NCBI RefSeq assembly: GCF_964355755.1
Contig: NC_092678.1
Span: 19,626,922-19,690,921, forward strand
DNA length: 64,000 nucleotides
Direction of reading: 5' to 3'
From: Antedon mediterranea
Taxonomy: Eukaryota; Echinodermata; Crinoidea; Comatulida; Antedonidae
Of the stretch, positions 10,415-22,782 are shown in pieces; the first letter of the stretch is position 1; every line of letters begins with the position of its first letter. The notes beneath the pieces are model-generated. The model did not search any database. It was not told the origin of the DNA and was given only the letters and a program-made list of their open reading frames with translations. The position numbers were made by a program, and so were the translations under genes.

Positions 10415-12920
10415 GGGTAAAAGTTAAAGATGTATTTTCCCCCAAAAAATGAAAAATAAAGATGAAAAAAATCAAATTTTGAATAGACCGTTTTGTAGTT
10501 AACATAAAGTTATTCACTTCCACCGAAAAAAAATCCGAAAAAAATATTGATTTCGCTTATAAAAAAATCAAAATAAGTTTACCATTTTTTTCGAACTCAT
10601 CGGCTCAGAAATTAGGCCGGTAGAGCTAACTCATACATATGCATGATATGTTAATGAGCATCCACACAGCAGAGATCTGATCTAACAATGGACGATGCAC
10701 GTTGTATGTACAACAACAACACCACCAGAGATTGACGCGACTCGACTGTGGGTTTCCCTGGCCTGATCGTATAAATATGTAAAGCTGAGCTGTTAATTTG
10801 TCGGTAAGTAGGCCTAGACGGTTATTTTAAATATAATAATATATATAACGCAATAATAACAGGAAGGTAAATTAATTAACTTAGCCTGGGATTTTTTCAG
10901 TTCAGGGCTAGGCCTAGAATAATTAATACATGCTGCTGCATATTACTAGGCTAGCCTAGTAGCAAGCAGACTGTGACAATCGGGTCCCTGCAGAAGATGC
11001 CCAGCTAGGCCCTATACATTGTACTCTTCATAGACTGGCCTAGGCTATATGCCATCAATCTTAGCTACATACCGAAAATACAGCCAGCTTGCTGTACCAT
11101 ATATATTTACAGTTGAAGCTTGTTTAACTAATTTTTATGATAAAAATAAAACAAACATTTTTCAGGGAAAATGGTTGCAATACAAGCCTGAAATTGAGAA
11201 CCTTCCAGCAGCACTGTACAAGTAGACAGAGGGGAAAAGCCAGCTTAGCCATTTTACAACACAAACAAATGTTCTCTATGTAGTAAGTCAAATATTTATT
11301 TTCTCTTTTTATAAGTTATAATAACATTATAAGTAATGTGTTTTAATTACCATAGAAAGGTAGTATACTTATTTGACTATGTCAAAGTAAGCAATTTCAC
11401 TAGCCCAATTTTGCACTAAATATGCATGATCTATTTTTTACAGATTTTCATACTTTGCTTCTACTTTTTTTAAAGACGTTGAGCTGATGAAGACTGGAAC
11501 AGAGGTCACCCAAAGACAACAATGATAGACTCGGTATTGGAATATGATTGGATATTGCAGGAAAAATATTTCTGACTCTCCTGCTGCATTCGGCCAATAT
11601 GTTCTTGTCCAGCTTGTAAAATATTGTATAATTTTTTTTGTAAACATAACATTCAATAAATAAAAAAAAACTACAACAACAGTACACAGGATAAATTCTT
11701 CAAATTTACTTACACTTCATAATTTTACTGTAAATATTACAGTGCAAAAGGAGTTAATAAAATATATATATATACAGTATATCTTATTGAATTCCTGTAT
11801 TGTTTTTTGTGTCAATTTGTCTACTAATTATCAATGTGTTGATTGTGGCAGTAATTACGACAGCTAGTATACTATAGTCTTCTAAGATCGCTCACATCCA
11901 TTACAAAGTGTCATTTTAATACAGTAGTTAGTAAGAAACGTTTCAATAAATTGTGAATGTTGCCACTGTACGATACATTTTATGTTTCTCACTACTTGCT
12001 CTTATTGTTCAATCAATCAACCTAAAAAAAAAAGAAATTTGTGTCAAAATATCTGCATAAAATGTTTATTTGCGGAATGTTAATTTGAACCTATTGCATT
12101 TGATACAGAAAATATTTTTAAAATATTGCATCAGTAAAACATCCAAAACAATATTTAGATTTTCTTTTTTTTTTTTATTTTCACTGCCGAATAGATAGTT
12201 GAAATCTTTAAAAATTAAACCGATTCATCATGATTAAAACAAAAATACATCCCTTCTGGTGGTGGTCTACTCATGGAGGTATTTTTATACCTCCATGGTC
12301 TACTGTAGCCCTAGCTAGCAGTGTACTGCCTAGGCCTACTAGTACTACACTCTACTTCTTTCTAGGCAGCAGTTAGGCTACTCGAGACTGTCAGTGCTAC
12401 TAGGCCCTAGTAGTAGTAGTACAGTAGCAGCAAATTCGGGCCTAGCTAGGCCTCTCCTGTTAGCGAAAAAAAAACTCACCTAAATGAATAAGATTCAACA
12501 TCAAAGTTACCAACTGTAATTCTAACTTAGCATTCTGCTAGCTATAGTTTTCGTGTTTTCATCAAGATTCGTCTCGCATCACTACTCGACTCTCTCGCAC
12601 GCATGCATTGCTATCGTTGTTGGCTGTTGATTTGGAAAGCATCATCATCCACACGATGTATCCATACAATATGAATATTTATGAGCTAACTCAGGTCAAG
12701 GGTTAAATTAAACCGGAACACATTTGTCTTCCAGACAAATAGCTTCCGGTTGGTAAATTTTTGCATTAAATTGCGATTTTCCCGTGTAAAAAATTATTTT
12801 TTTCAATCCAAATTGAGGTTAAAGTGAATAACTTTTATGTGCAATTAAAATGGCCTATTCAACAAAAATATTGAAAAAAAATTTTTTTTCAGGGGGACAA
12901 TACATCTTTAAACTACCGGT
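10415..12920. mobile_element. 2.5-kb element with long terminal inverted repeats (non-autonomous)
   Basis: The left end (about 10415-10600) and right end (about 12715-12920) are imperfect inverted copies. Both carry, in order from the outside, GG(T)AAA..TTAAAGATGTATT, a CCCCC run, A/T-rich stretches, AAGTTATTCACTT and AAATTTACC-like blocks. The interior has no long open frame and is rich in CTAGGCCTAG-type motifs. Edges are accurate to about 5 bp. No target duplication could be settled. The superfamily is unknown, and no transposase is encoded. Confidence 0.6.
12265..12304. repeat. 26-bp palindrome flanked by 7-bp direct repeats
   Basis: The palindrome occupies 12272-12297, with 11-bp arms CATGGAGGTAT / ATACCTCCATG and a TTTT loop. 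GTCTACT occurs immediately on both sides. A second palindrome with the same arms lies at 23640. It looks like a tiny insertion with a target-site duplication. Confidence 0.7.
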
Positions 12921-13025
12921 GAAAAAGTAGACAGACAGCCCAGAGACATTTGGTTAGATGAACTAGGTACCAATATCTGATTATTTAAGTGTGTCAGGGG
13001 TCACTTGAAGTCAATGGAAATGGGA

Positions 13026-13906
13026 GTCTGCCGGGTAGCGATTTTTTTTTTTCGTACATAAGTTGGGGACCCCTCATGAAACGTCACAAAATAAACATGA
13101 ATAATTCATCAGTTAAATTTGTTGTTCCGTGTGCACCCAAGCGTACAGCAACAAGTGATACAATTCTTTCTAGGCCTAGGATTCTAGGTCAATTCACGTG
13201 ATTGCCTTCGCGCACTCTTCTTCACACACACCACTATGCAAAATGTGTCGAGGCAAATCGAGAGCTAGGCAAGACACATTCAACTGAGTAGTAATTGGAC
13301 ATAGCCCAAAGAAAGTTTAGACCCACGAGAATGTGTATAATTTGTGTACTGTAATTTTTTTAATTCTGCTATTTGATTATCAAACAATATGCATGTACTC
13401 AAAGGAACTTTAAAAATGCGCGTATATGAACACATGAGATGGAAAGATTAGACCCACGAGAATAAAAAATGTATTTTTGTGTAATGTAATTTGTTTAATT
13501 TTGCTGACTTATTACTCGGACTGTGTCATACCTAAAACACACACGTCACACTAGAATAGACATGGGTTTTAGAGACTAATAATTAGGCCTAATAGTATTA
13601 ATAGAAACTATAATTTTAACACGTAGTTATTTAGTAATAAATTCTATTAAAAAACCCCAAAAACTAAAGGCTGATTATTTCGACAATCCACACAAAACGC
13701 CGCTATTCTTTTATGAAATCGCACGCCGCAACCGCAGCGGAGATAGGCCTAGAATCGTATCGCAGTTGTGTAATCACCTTGTTGTTGCTATACGCTTGGG
13801 TGCACACGAAGTAAGACAATTAACTGATGAATTATTCATGTTTATTTTGTGACGTTTCATGAGGGGTCCCCAACTTATGTACAAAAAAAAAATCGCTGTC
13901 GGGTAC
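13026..13906. mobile_element. 0.9-kb inverted-repeat element
   Basis: Its arms of about 120 bp (13036-13145 and 13783-13900) share AGCGATTTTTTTTTT, GTACATAAGTTGGGGACCCC, CATGAAACGTCACAAAATAA and TGTGCACCCAAGCGTA in inverted order. No open frame is seen between them. Shorter elements with related ends (CCGGGA.GCGAT...; GTGACGTTTTAT) sit in introns of METTL27-like copies A and C, so this is a family. Confidence 0.65.
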
Positions 13907-14729
13907 CCCCTGCTGCGTCTAGATTGGGGGGACCCCAAAAGGTGCTAAAAAATCGGCACCAATTAGATGAGAGAGAAAAAACGTAATGTTACCACCATGT
14001 GATGCTCATTGGCATCCTTATACCAATATCACCAACGACAGACATTTTATCTGCTCTCCCGAGGGAGGGCCTAAAAATAGGGTTAGCATAGATGAGTGAG
14101 GTAGGCCTATACCACCCAAAATTATTGCCAAATGAACAAGTTGTGTTCATACAATACTAAATAGGTAACGGCAGGCTAATTGTCTGCTGCACCGCAAGTG
14201 CCATGACCGGGACCATGACACCCTAAAGTTTGACCAGAGGATCCCCTTCCCCCAAATGATAGTGTAGATACTGTAATACCAGCAATTGTTATTATGTTAT
14301 GATTTAGCACATTGTAAGAAATACCAAATGACCTATTACAGACTATTTGTACAGGGCCATAGCCAAGATATGTCAAGGGGGGGGGGGGGTTCCGGACACT
14401 AAGTAGGCCTTTTTGGGTCACTGGTCACGGGTCACGTGCCCACTCCCTAGTGGGTCTGAGGCGAATTTTGTTAAATGACACCCCTTGATGGCCGGAAATG
14501 GTACTCTCGCACATAACATTCATGATAAATGGCACCACTAATTGGCCGGAAAAAAACACTCTCATGCAGCATGCTACCAATGAGCAAAACGATCGTACTT
14601 TTGTCCTCCTCCTCGTGAACTATTTAAAGGATGTGTTGCCGTATGTTAGATGCGCGTGCTCTGTGTTCGGAACCACCGCCGATTGTTTTATCATTCACTC
14701 GGTATTTTGTTTTGCGTTAAAGTTACAAG
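13907..14729. other. Gene-free stretch with dispersed repeat and poly-G
   Basis: Positions 14160-14340 resemble 17640-17800 in the same orientation. Shared blocks include CTAAAGTT, AGA.CCCCTTC, GATA.TGTAGATAC and ATGATTTAGCACA. A poly-G run lies at about 14379-14391. An 84-codon open stretch near 14500 has no recognisable domain and ends inside the neighbouring hAT element, so it is not called. Confidence 0.45.
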
Positions 14730-15986
14730 CAGTGGCGTATTCAGGATTTTGAAGTTGGGGGGGGGGGGGGGGGCGGGATTTGCCAATTTGCCGACAAAAT
14801 TGGTGTCATTATCTGTACATACACGACGTCTCTGATCAATTCTAGGATTACATAGTCATATTGTCTTATATGGGATAACGATGCAAAATTAAAACCAAAC
14901 CAACATTATCTGTTAGTATGTTGTATTCATATCACATTAAAGAAAGAATTAGGAAAATCTGATTTGTAGTATAGGGTCTAAAACATCGCCGAAATGATCG
15001 TTTTTAGCCACGAAAGAAGTAAAACAATTTGCGGCCTCAGTCGACAATTCTATTAACTACGCCATTTTTGGTTAAAATAATTACATATAATTACGTTTTT
15101 TAGTAATTTATTTTATATATTACCATTGGAAATATCAATAAAACATGTTATTAAATGCTTATAAAATATATAAAGTTGTTTACTTAACGGAATTTGGACA
15201 AATTCATTGCTCTAACTTTGTGTAGTAACGATCAGAGAGATTCATGGTACACGCGCGAGAGAAAACATTCCGCTGCGGGTGATTCGCATCCACCAATCAA
15301 ATCAGCTAGAATTCTAAATCATCCAACCGTGAGCAATGCCAATCCCGAGAAAGCTCAGCTTTGATTGGCTTACGATGACATCATATCACAAAATGGTGGT
15401 TTTGTAGTTGAGCCTCACGGAATATTCTGTTCCAAAAATGAAATAGGACCTACATGGATATTTTTTTATGGTATATGTGCTTTTTCTTAAAAAATTTTGA
15501 ATAATAAAGGCCTCATATCGAGAAAAAAAACGGGTTTTTGGCACTTATAATAAATATATCTTAGACAAAAATTTAAAAGCACATGGCATGTGAAACTATA
15601 TAATCTCTTAGCGTAGGAAGACATACAAATCCCAGGTCATGAGAGGCTCAACTGCATGCAAAAACAAGGTTTTAGGGTAAGGTCAAAGACTTTTGAGTAA
15701 ACAATCTACCGCGTACGGCCGTACGTACGTGCTACACATTTTTTACGTGTTTCGTTAGATGTAATGAAAATAAAAAATAGTTGATCTGAAGGGATCAATG
15801 ATGATATGATATGTAAATAAACAAACACTCAAAAGAATTATGTTTACAGTTCAATTATTGTCAGAATAAATAGTTTATTTTTTTTCCCGGCACCTTTGTT
15901 TGCCGACGGCCGCGATGATGTGCCGACGGAAACGAAATCAAAGGGGGCCCGGGCCCCCCCCGGCCCCCCTACTGGATACGCCACTG
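14730..15986. mobile_element. hAT-like non-autonomous DNA transposon
   Basis: The element is 1,257 bp. Its ends are CAGTGGCGTATTCAG on the left and, inverted, CAGTGGCGTATCCAG on the right, each followed by a G-rich run. An exact 8-bp direct repeat GTTACAAG flanks it (14722-14729 and 15987-15994). The CAG-type inverted end and 8-bp duplication are diagnostic of hAT. The interior has no long open frame, so it must move using a transposase from elsewhere. Confidence 0.88.
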
Positions 15987-18030
15987 GTTACAAGCCCCGA
16001 AAAAAGCACACTTTGGGTGAGAAGGCAAATTCAATGCTTATTATAGCCAGGGGCGGACCCAGGGGTGTTTCCCTAGTGGCCCGGGCAACACCCTTAGTTT
16101 TATACTATTGTTGTTTCTGCCACTAAATTAATATTGAGTTCCATTTCAACGTATACAATATCCATCCGGAACCTGAAGTTGATAGGCTTAGTCATAAATT
16201 TACAGAGTTGCAGGACTTGTTGGCTTAACTGTTAACATTTGTAAAGAAGTAATATAATGCTGGCGGCAACGAATTTAACGACCTTCACAACAACAAAATT
16301 TCTTTGTAACAAAATTTAATTTAAATGGAACGCTACAAAATAATCCTCTGCTTCATCAGTGCATGAATACCTAATAACCAGACAAGGACGTATCTTTGTT
16401 ACGTTTTACTATCAATCCATTTTCATATCACGCAACAATATAGTAGTATAATAATAACAGTTTGGATTGAATAGTGAGGGATTGGTTACCGTGTTGACTT
16501 AACTTGACTTAGTAATTTACTAAAAATCCAAAATTAACTTGTGTTATAATACAAACAAAATTATTCAATCAAAGAAACGCTCTACTGCACATGAGAAATG
16601 TCGGTCGATAAACTTCTGACGACGACTAAAACAACAAAAATCAGCTAAATGTATTCGTAATTTTATTTCATCTCTGGCTTGTTACATTTTCATGACACAT
16701 TACCGGACTTCCCCCTCCTCTCGCAATGAACTGCAGTACTTATCTTCCCTATCTAGGCTCGTGTATGTAGCCTACTACGTCATTCACAAATTACCAACGC
16801 ACAGGAGTATTACTAGCGCCATCACAGTTATTATCTATTATGGATAAAGCATTCACACAAAAATTAAAAAAATCATCGACAAACGCAATATAGCCTATAT
16901 TCATTCCTTTCAAATACTAGGCATATTGACAAGGCTAATAATCGATTTGTCCATAATTATTGCGTTTTGCTGGTGGTTTACCATAATCTAAGGCCAATTT
17001 TTAGGCCAAATCATAATTGTGCGTATAGTTTTTTATTTCCAATGCGTGTAGTACCCTATTTATCTTCATTTCCGTACGTCCGTAAATATTAGGCCGAATT
17101 TTCCGAGTAGTTTATGGATGTTCACAAATTTGAACCGTGTTATACCGGTAGCAGAGCAAAGTTTGCTTCTTCCTGCAAATGTCTTATCATTATTTTCTTT
17201 TGTTTAAAATTAAGTAACACTTTTGCAGTTTATAAGTGGATAAATAAATATGAATTTTTGAAAATTGTGGTTTTAACATCTGACTTTATTTAGCATTAAA
17301 ATTTAAAATACTGTTTTAATACAATTTAACGTTTTGCTCAATACATTTATAGCAACAGCTTCATATATCTAAAATTTTAAATGAGAAAATATATGGTTAT
17401 AATTAATTCTGGCATCTTATTATGTAAATATACCGGTATTTTAACTACTCTAAACACTTACTTTTAATTGTCACAAATGTACTTATATGTATATAATATA
17501 TTCATCAATGAGAATTTAAATAAACGTGAGAAGAACTCACACAAGACAAAAAAAGCAACAGCTTCATATTTTTTGTATCAATTTGTAAAATTATCAAAAG
17601 ATAATTAATTTACATTAGGCCTAATTGAGTAGGCAGTCCGATCCATAAAAAACCCCTGGCTCGGGTCTGCTGTACACTGCCTTGGCCCTGACCCTTCTAA
17701 AGTTCAACTAGAGACCCCTTCACCTAACTATCATAGCTTCAGATATTGTAGATACCACCAGAAACCAATGTTATATGATTTAGCACAGAACAACCAAACA
17801 TTAATATAAAGACCGGGTAATACGTGGTAGGCTCACCTTTAGCCCTACTATACTTATGTACGGTAATAAATCTAATAATATAATTATAATTATTACAATT
17901 ACAACAACTGTAATGTATTTACACAGCTGGGCTTTACCATTATTTTAATACTTAATATTAATAAATAACAATAGAAAAATGATGTATTACTGTATATAAA
18001 ATGTAAATGAAATCATTTCAATTTTATCAA
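15987..18030. other. Gene-free stretch downstream of METTL27-like copy A
   Basis: This sequence is AT-rich and I recognise no exon. At 16049 an AGGGGCGGACCCAGGGGTG motif resembles another transposon end. Positions 17640-17800 are the second copy of the dispersed repeat at 14160. From about 17800 the sequence matches the 3' flanks of copies B and C (ACCGGGTAATACGTGGTAGG), marking the start of the segmental duplication unit. Confidence 0.45.
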
Positions 18031-19732
18031 TTACAGTATTTGATGTATATACAATATATAACATTTTTCATAATTTTCAGGATCAGAGAGTTCTTTACGA
18101 ACAAACGTCCATTTCCCTTCTTTTTCTAATCGCTGTAACTCATTATCAAACTTCCCATCGTTGTACATTGGTTCTATATCCTTCCACTTGTTTCGAAATG
18201 CGCTGATTACGTAACCACCTGATATAATAAAATAAACACACATTACATATATTAATACACTCTTGTAAAATCAGTAAACATTTGCAGTTCAAGTATGAAG
18301 ATCTTTTCTAATGTTATGAAGATAGTATTATATAAGTATAACAATGTAATTTTACCAGGCTTAACGATTCGAGTCCATTCTGAAAGTACCGAGATCGGTA
18401 AGTGATTGAGAGCAAATCCACCAGAACAAATAATACCATCATATGTGTCTACGTCAACGACAGAGATAAAAAATAGAAAATATCTATAACCAAATATCAT
18501 CCGGGAAGCGATTTTTTGTTCAACTACACAGACGGCTCGACAGCGTTTGCATGTTAGAAAATTGTAGTTAGCTCAATTTTTACGTCACACTTTATGGATA
18601 TGACTGATATGATTCATGTTTCTTTTGTGACGTTTTATAGTCCAGGTTCTAGAAAGTGATGGTTTAATGTTGGTAAAAATAAACATTTTGGCACTTAACA
18701 ATACTTCACCTCTGAACGGATAAATTGAAGATGACGTAAACAAACCATATCAAGGGTGGGAGGAGACTACATTTAGTTCTGCATTCTGAGTATACTCAGA
18801 TCAACTATAATATTATTGAATCAGTATTAAAGAAAAAGAAAGATAATTATATTCCAAAACCCAATGCAATACCTGAGGCAATACTAAGTGGAGCATCAGT
18901 AACAAATTCCACTATAAAGTTTGTATAGATGTCTCTCCTTTTGCATTCTTCTATACAGTTCTGACTTCCGTCAAATGCGTCAATATTTGTAAAGCCGCTT
19001 CTATGCGTCTGCAAAAAAAACAAGATAATTGTTAATAAGTTTATGCTAAGGTTTACTGAATAATTTTTTTTTTTTAATACGAATTTTATTGGAATTTCCG
19101 TTACGATTAATGTTGCGTAGGCCTACACTATAAATTATTATTATAATTATTATTTTTAAATTGTAAGCACGACACTAACAAAGCACAATAAATACGTAAT
19201 TATTTTTATTGGTCATGTGTTATAACAGAATGTTCTAGGCTACTCACTTTCACACCAAGAAGACCAGTACAAGCTGCAAAGTCCAAAATCCGCGAACTCT
19301 TTATTGGGACCAATTCATTCAACGCATTTATCGTCATGTTTTGGCCTTTACCTGTAAATGTACCAACTATCTATCGAAGACAAACAATTAATATCAATCA
19401 GAATGAAATATCATATAGGCATATACTGCCAAATGTTCTTTATGTAATTTGTAATTAACAAGAAAACAATCGCAATAGAGTGCTTTTTGATTTAGATGTA
19501 TTTACAGTACGTTTGTGAAAGCGAACAAGGAGAAACGTCATTGAGATTATAACACATAGCGACCCATACCAATATTATGGAATCAGTTGTTGGCGGATTT
19601 CGTGGCGGATTCGCCAAATTATCTTACCTCATCAAAATCTGTTGCATGATTGTCGTATAGGTTGCAAATTTTCTCCTTATTAACAACGCTGAACTCTTTT
19701 TGCAAGCTAGATAAGCCTTCTGGAAAAGCCAT
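18031..19732 (-). CDS. METTL27-like: METTL27/WBSCR27-like methyltransferase, copy A (five exons)
   Basis: Exons on the minus strand are 19732..19628, 19370..19248, 19008..18873, 18448..18356 and 18218..18031. They total 645 bp, a 214-residue protein with no internal stop. All introns are GT-AG, with phases 0, 0, 1, 1. The N-terminus (MAFPEGLSSL) leads to a YDNHATDFDE segment typical of this family. Motif I is ILDFAACTGLLG at residues 67-78. Motif II has IDAFDGSQ with the ribose-binding acidic residue. A TYDGIICSGGF strand and a VKPGG turn follow. It ends in a Lys/Glu-rich helix and IHQIL. The class I fold predicts a soluble SAM-dependent enzyme whose substrate cannot be told. Motif I has Cys where homologues usually have the first Gly of the GTG step. 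The order of segments matches vertebrate METTL27 as I recall it. Family assignment is by pattern memory. Confidence 0.82.
18499..18642. mobile_element. Truncated MITE in copy A intron 3
   Basis: It starts ATCCGGGAAGCGATTTTTTG and includes ACACAGACGGCTCGACAG, as in the intact relative at 26722. It stops after GTGACGTTTTATAG, with the right end and adjoining DNA deleted relative to copy C. Confidence 0.6.
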
Positions 19733-20657
19733 GTTTAAATCTATATATTAAAACAATATTACACAGCGACAGCCACACACAGTCATTGGCTTTTATAGTC
19801 CGTAACTGTACAATGATTGGTTGTAATTATTCTGATAATAATGGTTGTATTGTATTTGGAACAATATGAATTGTATTGTTGAATCATGGATGTATCTATT
19901 TCTACCTCCATTGCCTTCGTTTTTGGTTCAAGCCCATTACACATGGCGTCTAGTCTTTTGCTATTCGAATTTATTTCAGAGCGGCCTTGGTAAAGTCAGT
20001 TACCTGCTCTAATAATGGTAGCGATCTAGAATATTAGCATAGAGTAAAGTAACAGTCAAAAGAAAGTATTGTGATATTTTAACAAAAGGCAAATCCTCCT
20101 TGCTCTGTGACCCGTGTGTAAAAAAAAAGACAAATAAATATTTGGTTATGGCCAACTGGTAACCTCTGATTATAAATCTTCAATAATAGGTAAAACTAGG
20201 TTAGGTCCTCATTTTTAGAATGTATTTAACAATTCTACCACTTCTTTATTGTACATTTTTGGCCAAGGTTTATATGTATTATTAAGTTCCATGCGATCAA
20301 TCACACAAACATGCATCTATTTATATTATTAAGAAAAAAAAACCATTTATTAAAAAAACAAAATACATTTACGATGTGTTCAAATTGGGTTGTAATATTA
20401 CGACTTAAACTTTAATATAAAGACCGGGTAATACAAGGTAGGCCCCTTTTTAGCCCTACTGTACTTTATGTACGGTAATAAATCTAATAATATAATTATA
20501 ATATAATAATTATAATTATTACAATTACTACAGCAATACTGTAATGTATTTACACACATGGCTTTACCATTATTTTAATACAAAATTAAATATCAAAATA
20601 GAGAAATTATGTATTACTGTATATAAAATATAAATGAAATCATTTCAATTTTATCGA
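19733..20657. other. Between METTL27-like copies A and B
   Basis: The first 150 bp upstream of the copy A ATG are conserved upstream of B and C (ACACAGCGACAG, CCGTAACTGTACAAT, ATGGTTGTATTGTATTTGGA). They probably hold the promoter and 5' UTR. From about 20140 the sequence is the 3' flank of copy B, matching 25535 onward (AACTGGTAACCTCTG, AAACTAGGTTAGG, CACACAAACATGCATCTATT). No other gene is seen. Confidence 0.5.
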
Positions 20658-22782
20658 TTACAGTATTTGATGTATATACATTATATAACATTTTTCATAA
20701 TTTTCAGGATCAGAGAGTTCTTTACGAACAAACGTCCATTTCCCTTCTTTTTCTAATCGTTGTAACTCATTATCAAACTTCTCATCGTTGTACATTGGTT
20801 CTATATCCTTCCACTTCTTTGGAAATGTGTTGATTACGTAACCCCCTGATATAATAAAAACAAGGACACATTTAATATCTTAATACTCAGTAAAATCAGT
20901 GAAAATTTGCAGTTAAATTATGAAGATGCCATTTTGCCTTTTTCATTTCATATTTCAATTTATATATCTATTCTTTTGTAACAGGGGTTGCTACTTGTAT
21001 AAGCTATTCGTCAGAGAGTCCCCTTTCCATTATTTTGTTTTGTGCTATGATTATTTATGTATGTTTATGATTATGTGAATGGAAATAAAGAAAAAAATAA
21101 AGAAAGAACAAAAGAAAGGAAGAAGAAGAATATCTTCTCTAATGTTATGAAGATTGTATTATATTTATAAGTATAAAAATGTAATTTTACCAGGTTTAAC
21201 GATTCGAGTCCACTCTGAAAGTACCGAGATCGGTAAGTGATTGAGAGAAAATCCACCAGAACAAATAATACCATCATATGTGTCTACGTTAAAAAAAGAA
21301 AATAGTTATAACCAGATGTCTTGTCCTGTCCTAACATAAATAAATGGAACGTTACCGATGAAATTACCATGGGTGATTTCCATTTATTAGTAAAAAAATT
21401 ATTTACCATAAACAGATTGATAAACATAAACAGACAATATCAAGAGTGGGAGGACACTAATTTTAGCTCTACATTCGGAACATACTCAGATCAACTCAAA
21501 TATGATTGAATCAAAAGAAATGAACGATAATTCCAAAACCCAATGTAATACCTGAGACAATACTAAGTGGAGCATCAGTAACAAATTCCACTATAAAGTT
21601 TGTATAGATGTCCCTCCTTTTGCATTCCTCTATACAGTTCTGACTTCCGTCAAATGCGTCAATATTTGTATAGCCGCTTCTATGCGCCTGCAAAAAAAAA
21701 ACCCCAAAAAAGATAATTGTTAATAAGTGTAAGGCTAAGTTTTAGTGGGTAGAAGTTTTAACACGGAATTGTAGTGGAATTTCCATTACGATAAATGTTT
21801 CGAATAGCCTACACTATCATTAGAATATCTGATATCAATTTCTTTGAATTTTAAGCACAGGGACAATAACAAAGCGCAATAAATACGTAATTTTTTGATT
21901 GGTCATGTGTTATAACAGAATGTTCTACGCTATACTCACTTTCATACCAAGAAGACCAGTACAAGCTGCAAAGTCCAAAATCCGCGAACACTTTATTGGG
22001 ACCAATTCATTCAACGCATTTATCGTCATGTTTTGGCCTTTACTTGAAAATGTACCAACTATCTATCGAAGACAACAAATTAATATCAATCATAATGAAT
22101 TATCATATAGGGCTATACTGCCAAATGTTTTTAATTTGTAATTAACAAGAAAACAACAGCTATAAAAATTGCAATAGAGTGCTTTTTTATTTAAAAGTAT
22201 TTACCGTACTTATGTGAAAGAAAACAAGGAGAAACGTCATTAAGATTATTTATTTATTCGACTTCTCACTAACTCAGTTAGTGAAGGATCTGGACCAACA
22301 GGTGGTAAACACCTCTAAAACGGTCCAGTCCCAATTTGCACAGTGGCTGTGTGTGACAGTGGCTGTGTTTGTGTGGACTACTACACTGGGGTAACCCCCT
22401 ACTCGTCTCGAAAGATGTACTAGGTTCTTTAAAGTGCGCATGAGCTATGTGTACACTGGACCTACGGATTATAGTCCTTATCAGAGAAGACTCGTTCTAC
22501 CACTAGAACCATGGAGCGAGTGAGCCTCGAACCCTTGCCGATGTTATGGCTACGTAATTACGGTTCCACTGTCTTAACCGCTCGGCCACTCACACGCTTA
22601 ACACATAGCGTCCCATACCAATTATGGAATCAGTTGTTGTTGGCGGATTCCGTGGCGGATTCGCCAAATTATCTTACCTCATCAAAATCTGTTGCATGAT
22701 TGTCGTATACCTTGCAAATTTTCTTCTTATTGACAACGCTGAACTCTTTTCGCAAGCTAAATAAGGCTTCTGGAAAAGCCAT
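20658..22782 (-). CDS. METTL27-like: METTL27/WBSCR27-like methyltransferase, copy B (five exons)
   Basis: Exons are 22782..22678, 22062..21940, 21687..21552, 21283..21191 and 20845..20658. Lengths (105, 123, 136, 93, 188 bp) and phases are the same as in copies A and C, giving 214 residues. The frame is intact with conserved splice sites. It differs from A at scattered positions: MAFPEALFSLRKEF at the N-terminus, Gly to Ser in GGFSLNH, Val for Ala in LSIVS, and NTFPKKWKD in exon 5. Motif I again reads DFAACTG. Two insertions are private to this copy: a tRNA-derived SINE in intron 1 and an apparent LINE 3' tail in intron 4. Both leave the splice sites untouched. It lacks the intron-3 MITE of A and C. 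Confidence 0.82.
20925..21118 (+). mobile_element. LINE-like 3' tail in copy B intron 4
   Basis: About 200 bp is present only in copy B; intron 4 is 345 bp here and 137 bp in copy A. It ends in GAATGGAAATAAAGAAAAAA and A/G-rich sequence after a CAGAGAGTCCCCTTTCC segment. The 3'-tail character is inferred from this ending. No coding part remains. Confidence 0.5.
22249..22598 (-). mobile_element. tRNA-derived SINE in copy B intron 1
   Basis: On the minus strand the head has a pol III A box (TGGCCGAGCGGTTA at 22588-22575) and a B box (GGTTCGAGGCTC near 22533-22522), resembling a Leu/Ser-type tRNA. A body of about 250 bp follows, then a tail of GAATAAATAAA type. The orthologous sites in copies A and C (GAGATTATAACACATAG) are empty, which fixes the boundaries to within a few bases. 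Confidence 0.82.

Noticed and set aside
14498-14752. 84-codon open frame next to the hAT-like element, considered as a transposase fragment
   Set aside because: It shows no hAT dimerisation or catalytic motif and runs across the transposon boundary.
22522-22590. Functional tRNA gene on the minus strand
   Set aside because: A and B boxes are present, but it continues into a SINE body and tail, and the site is empty in the paralogous introns.
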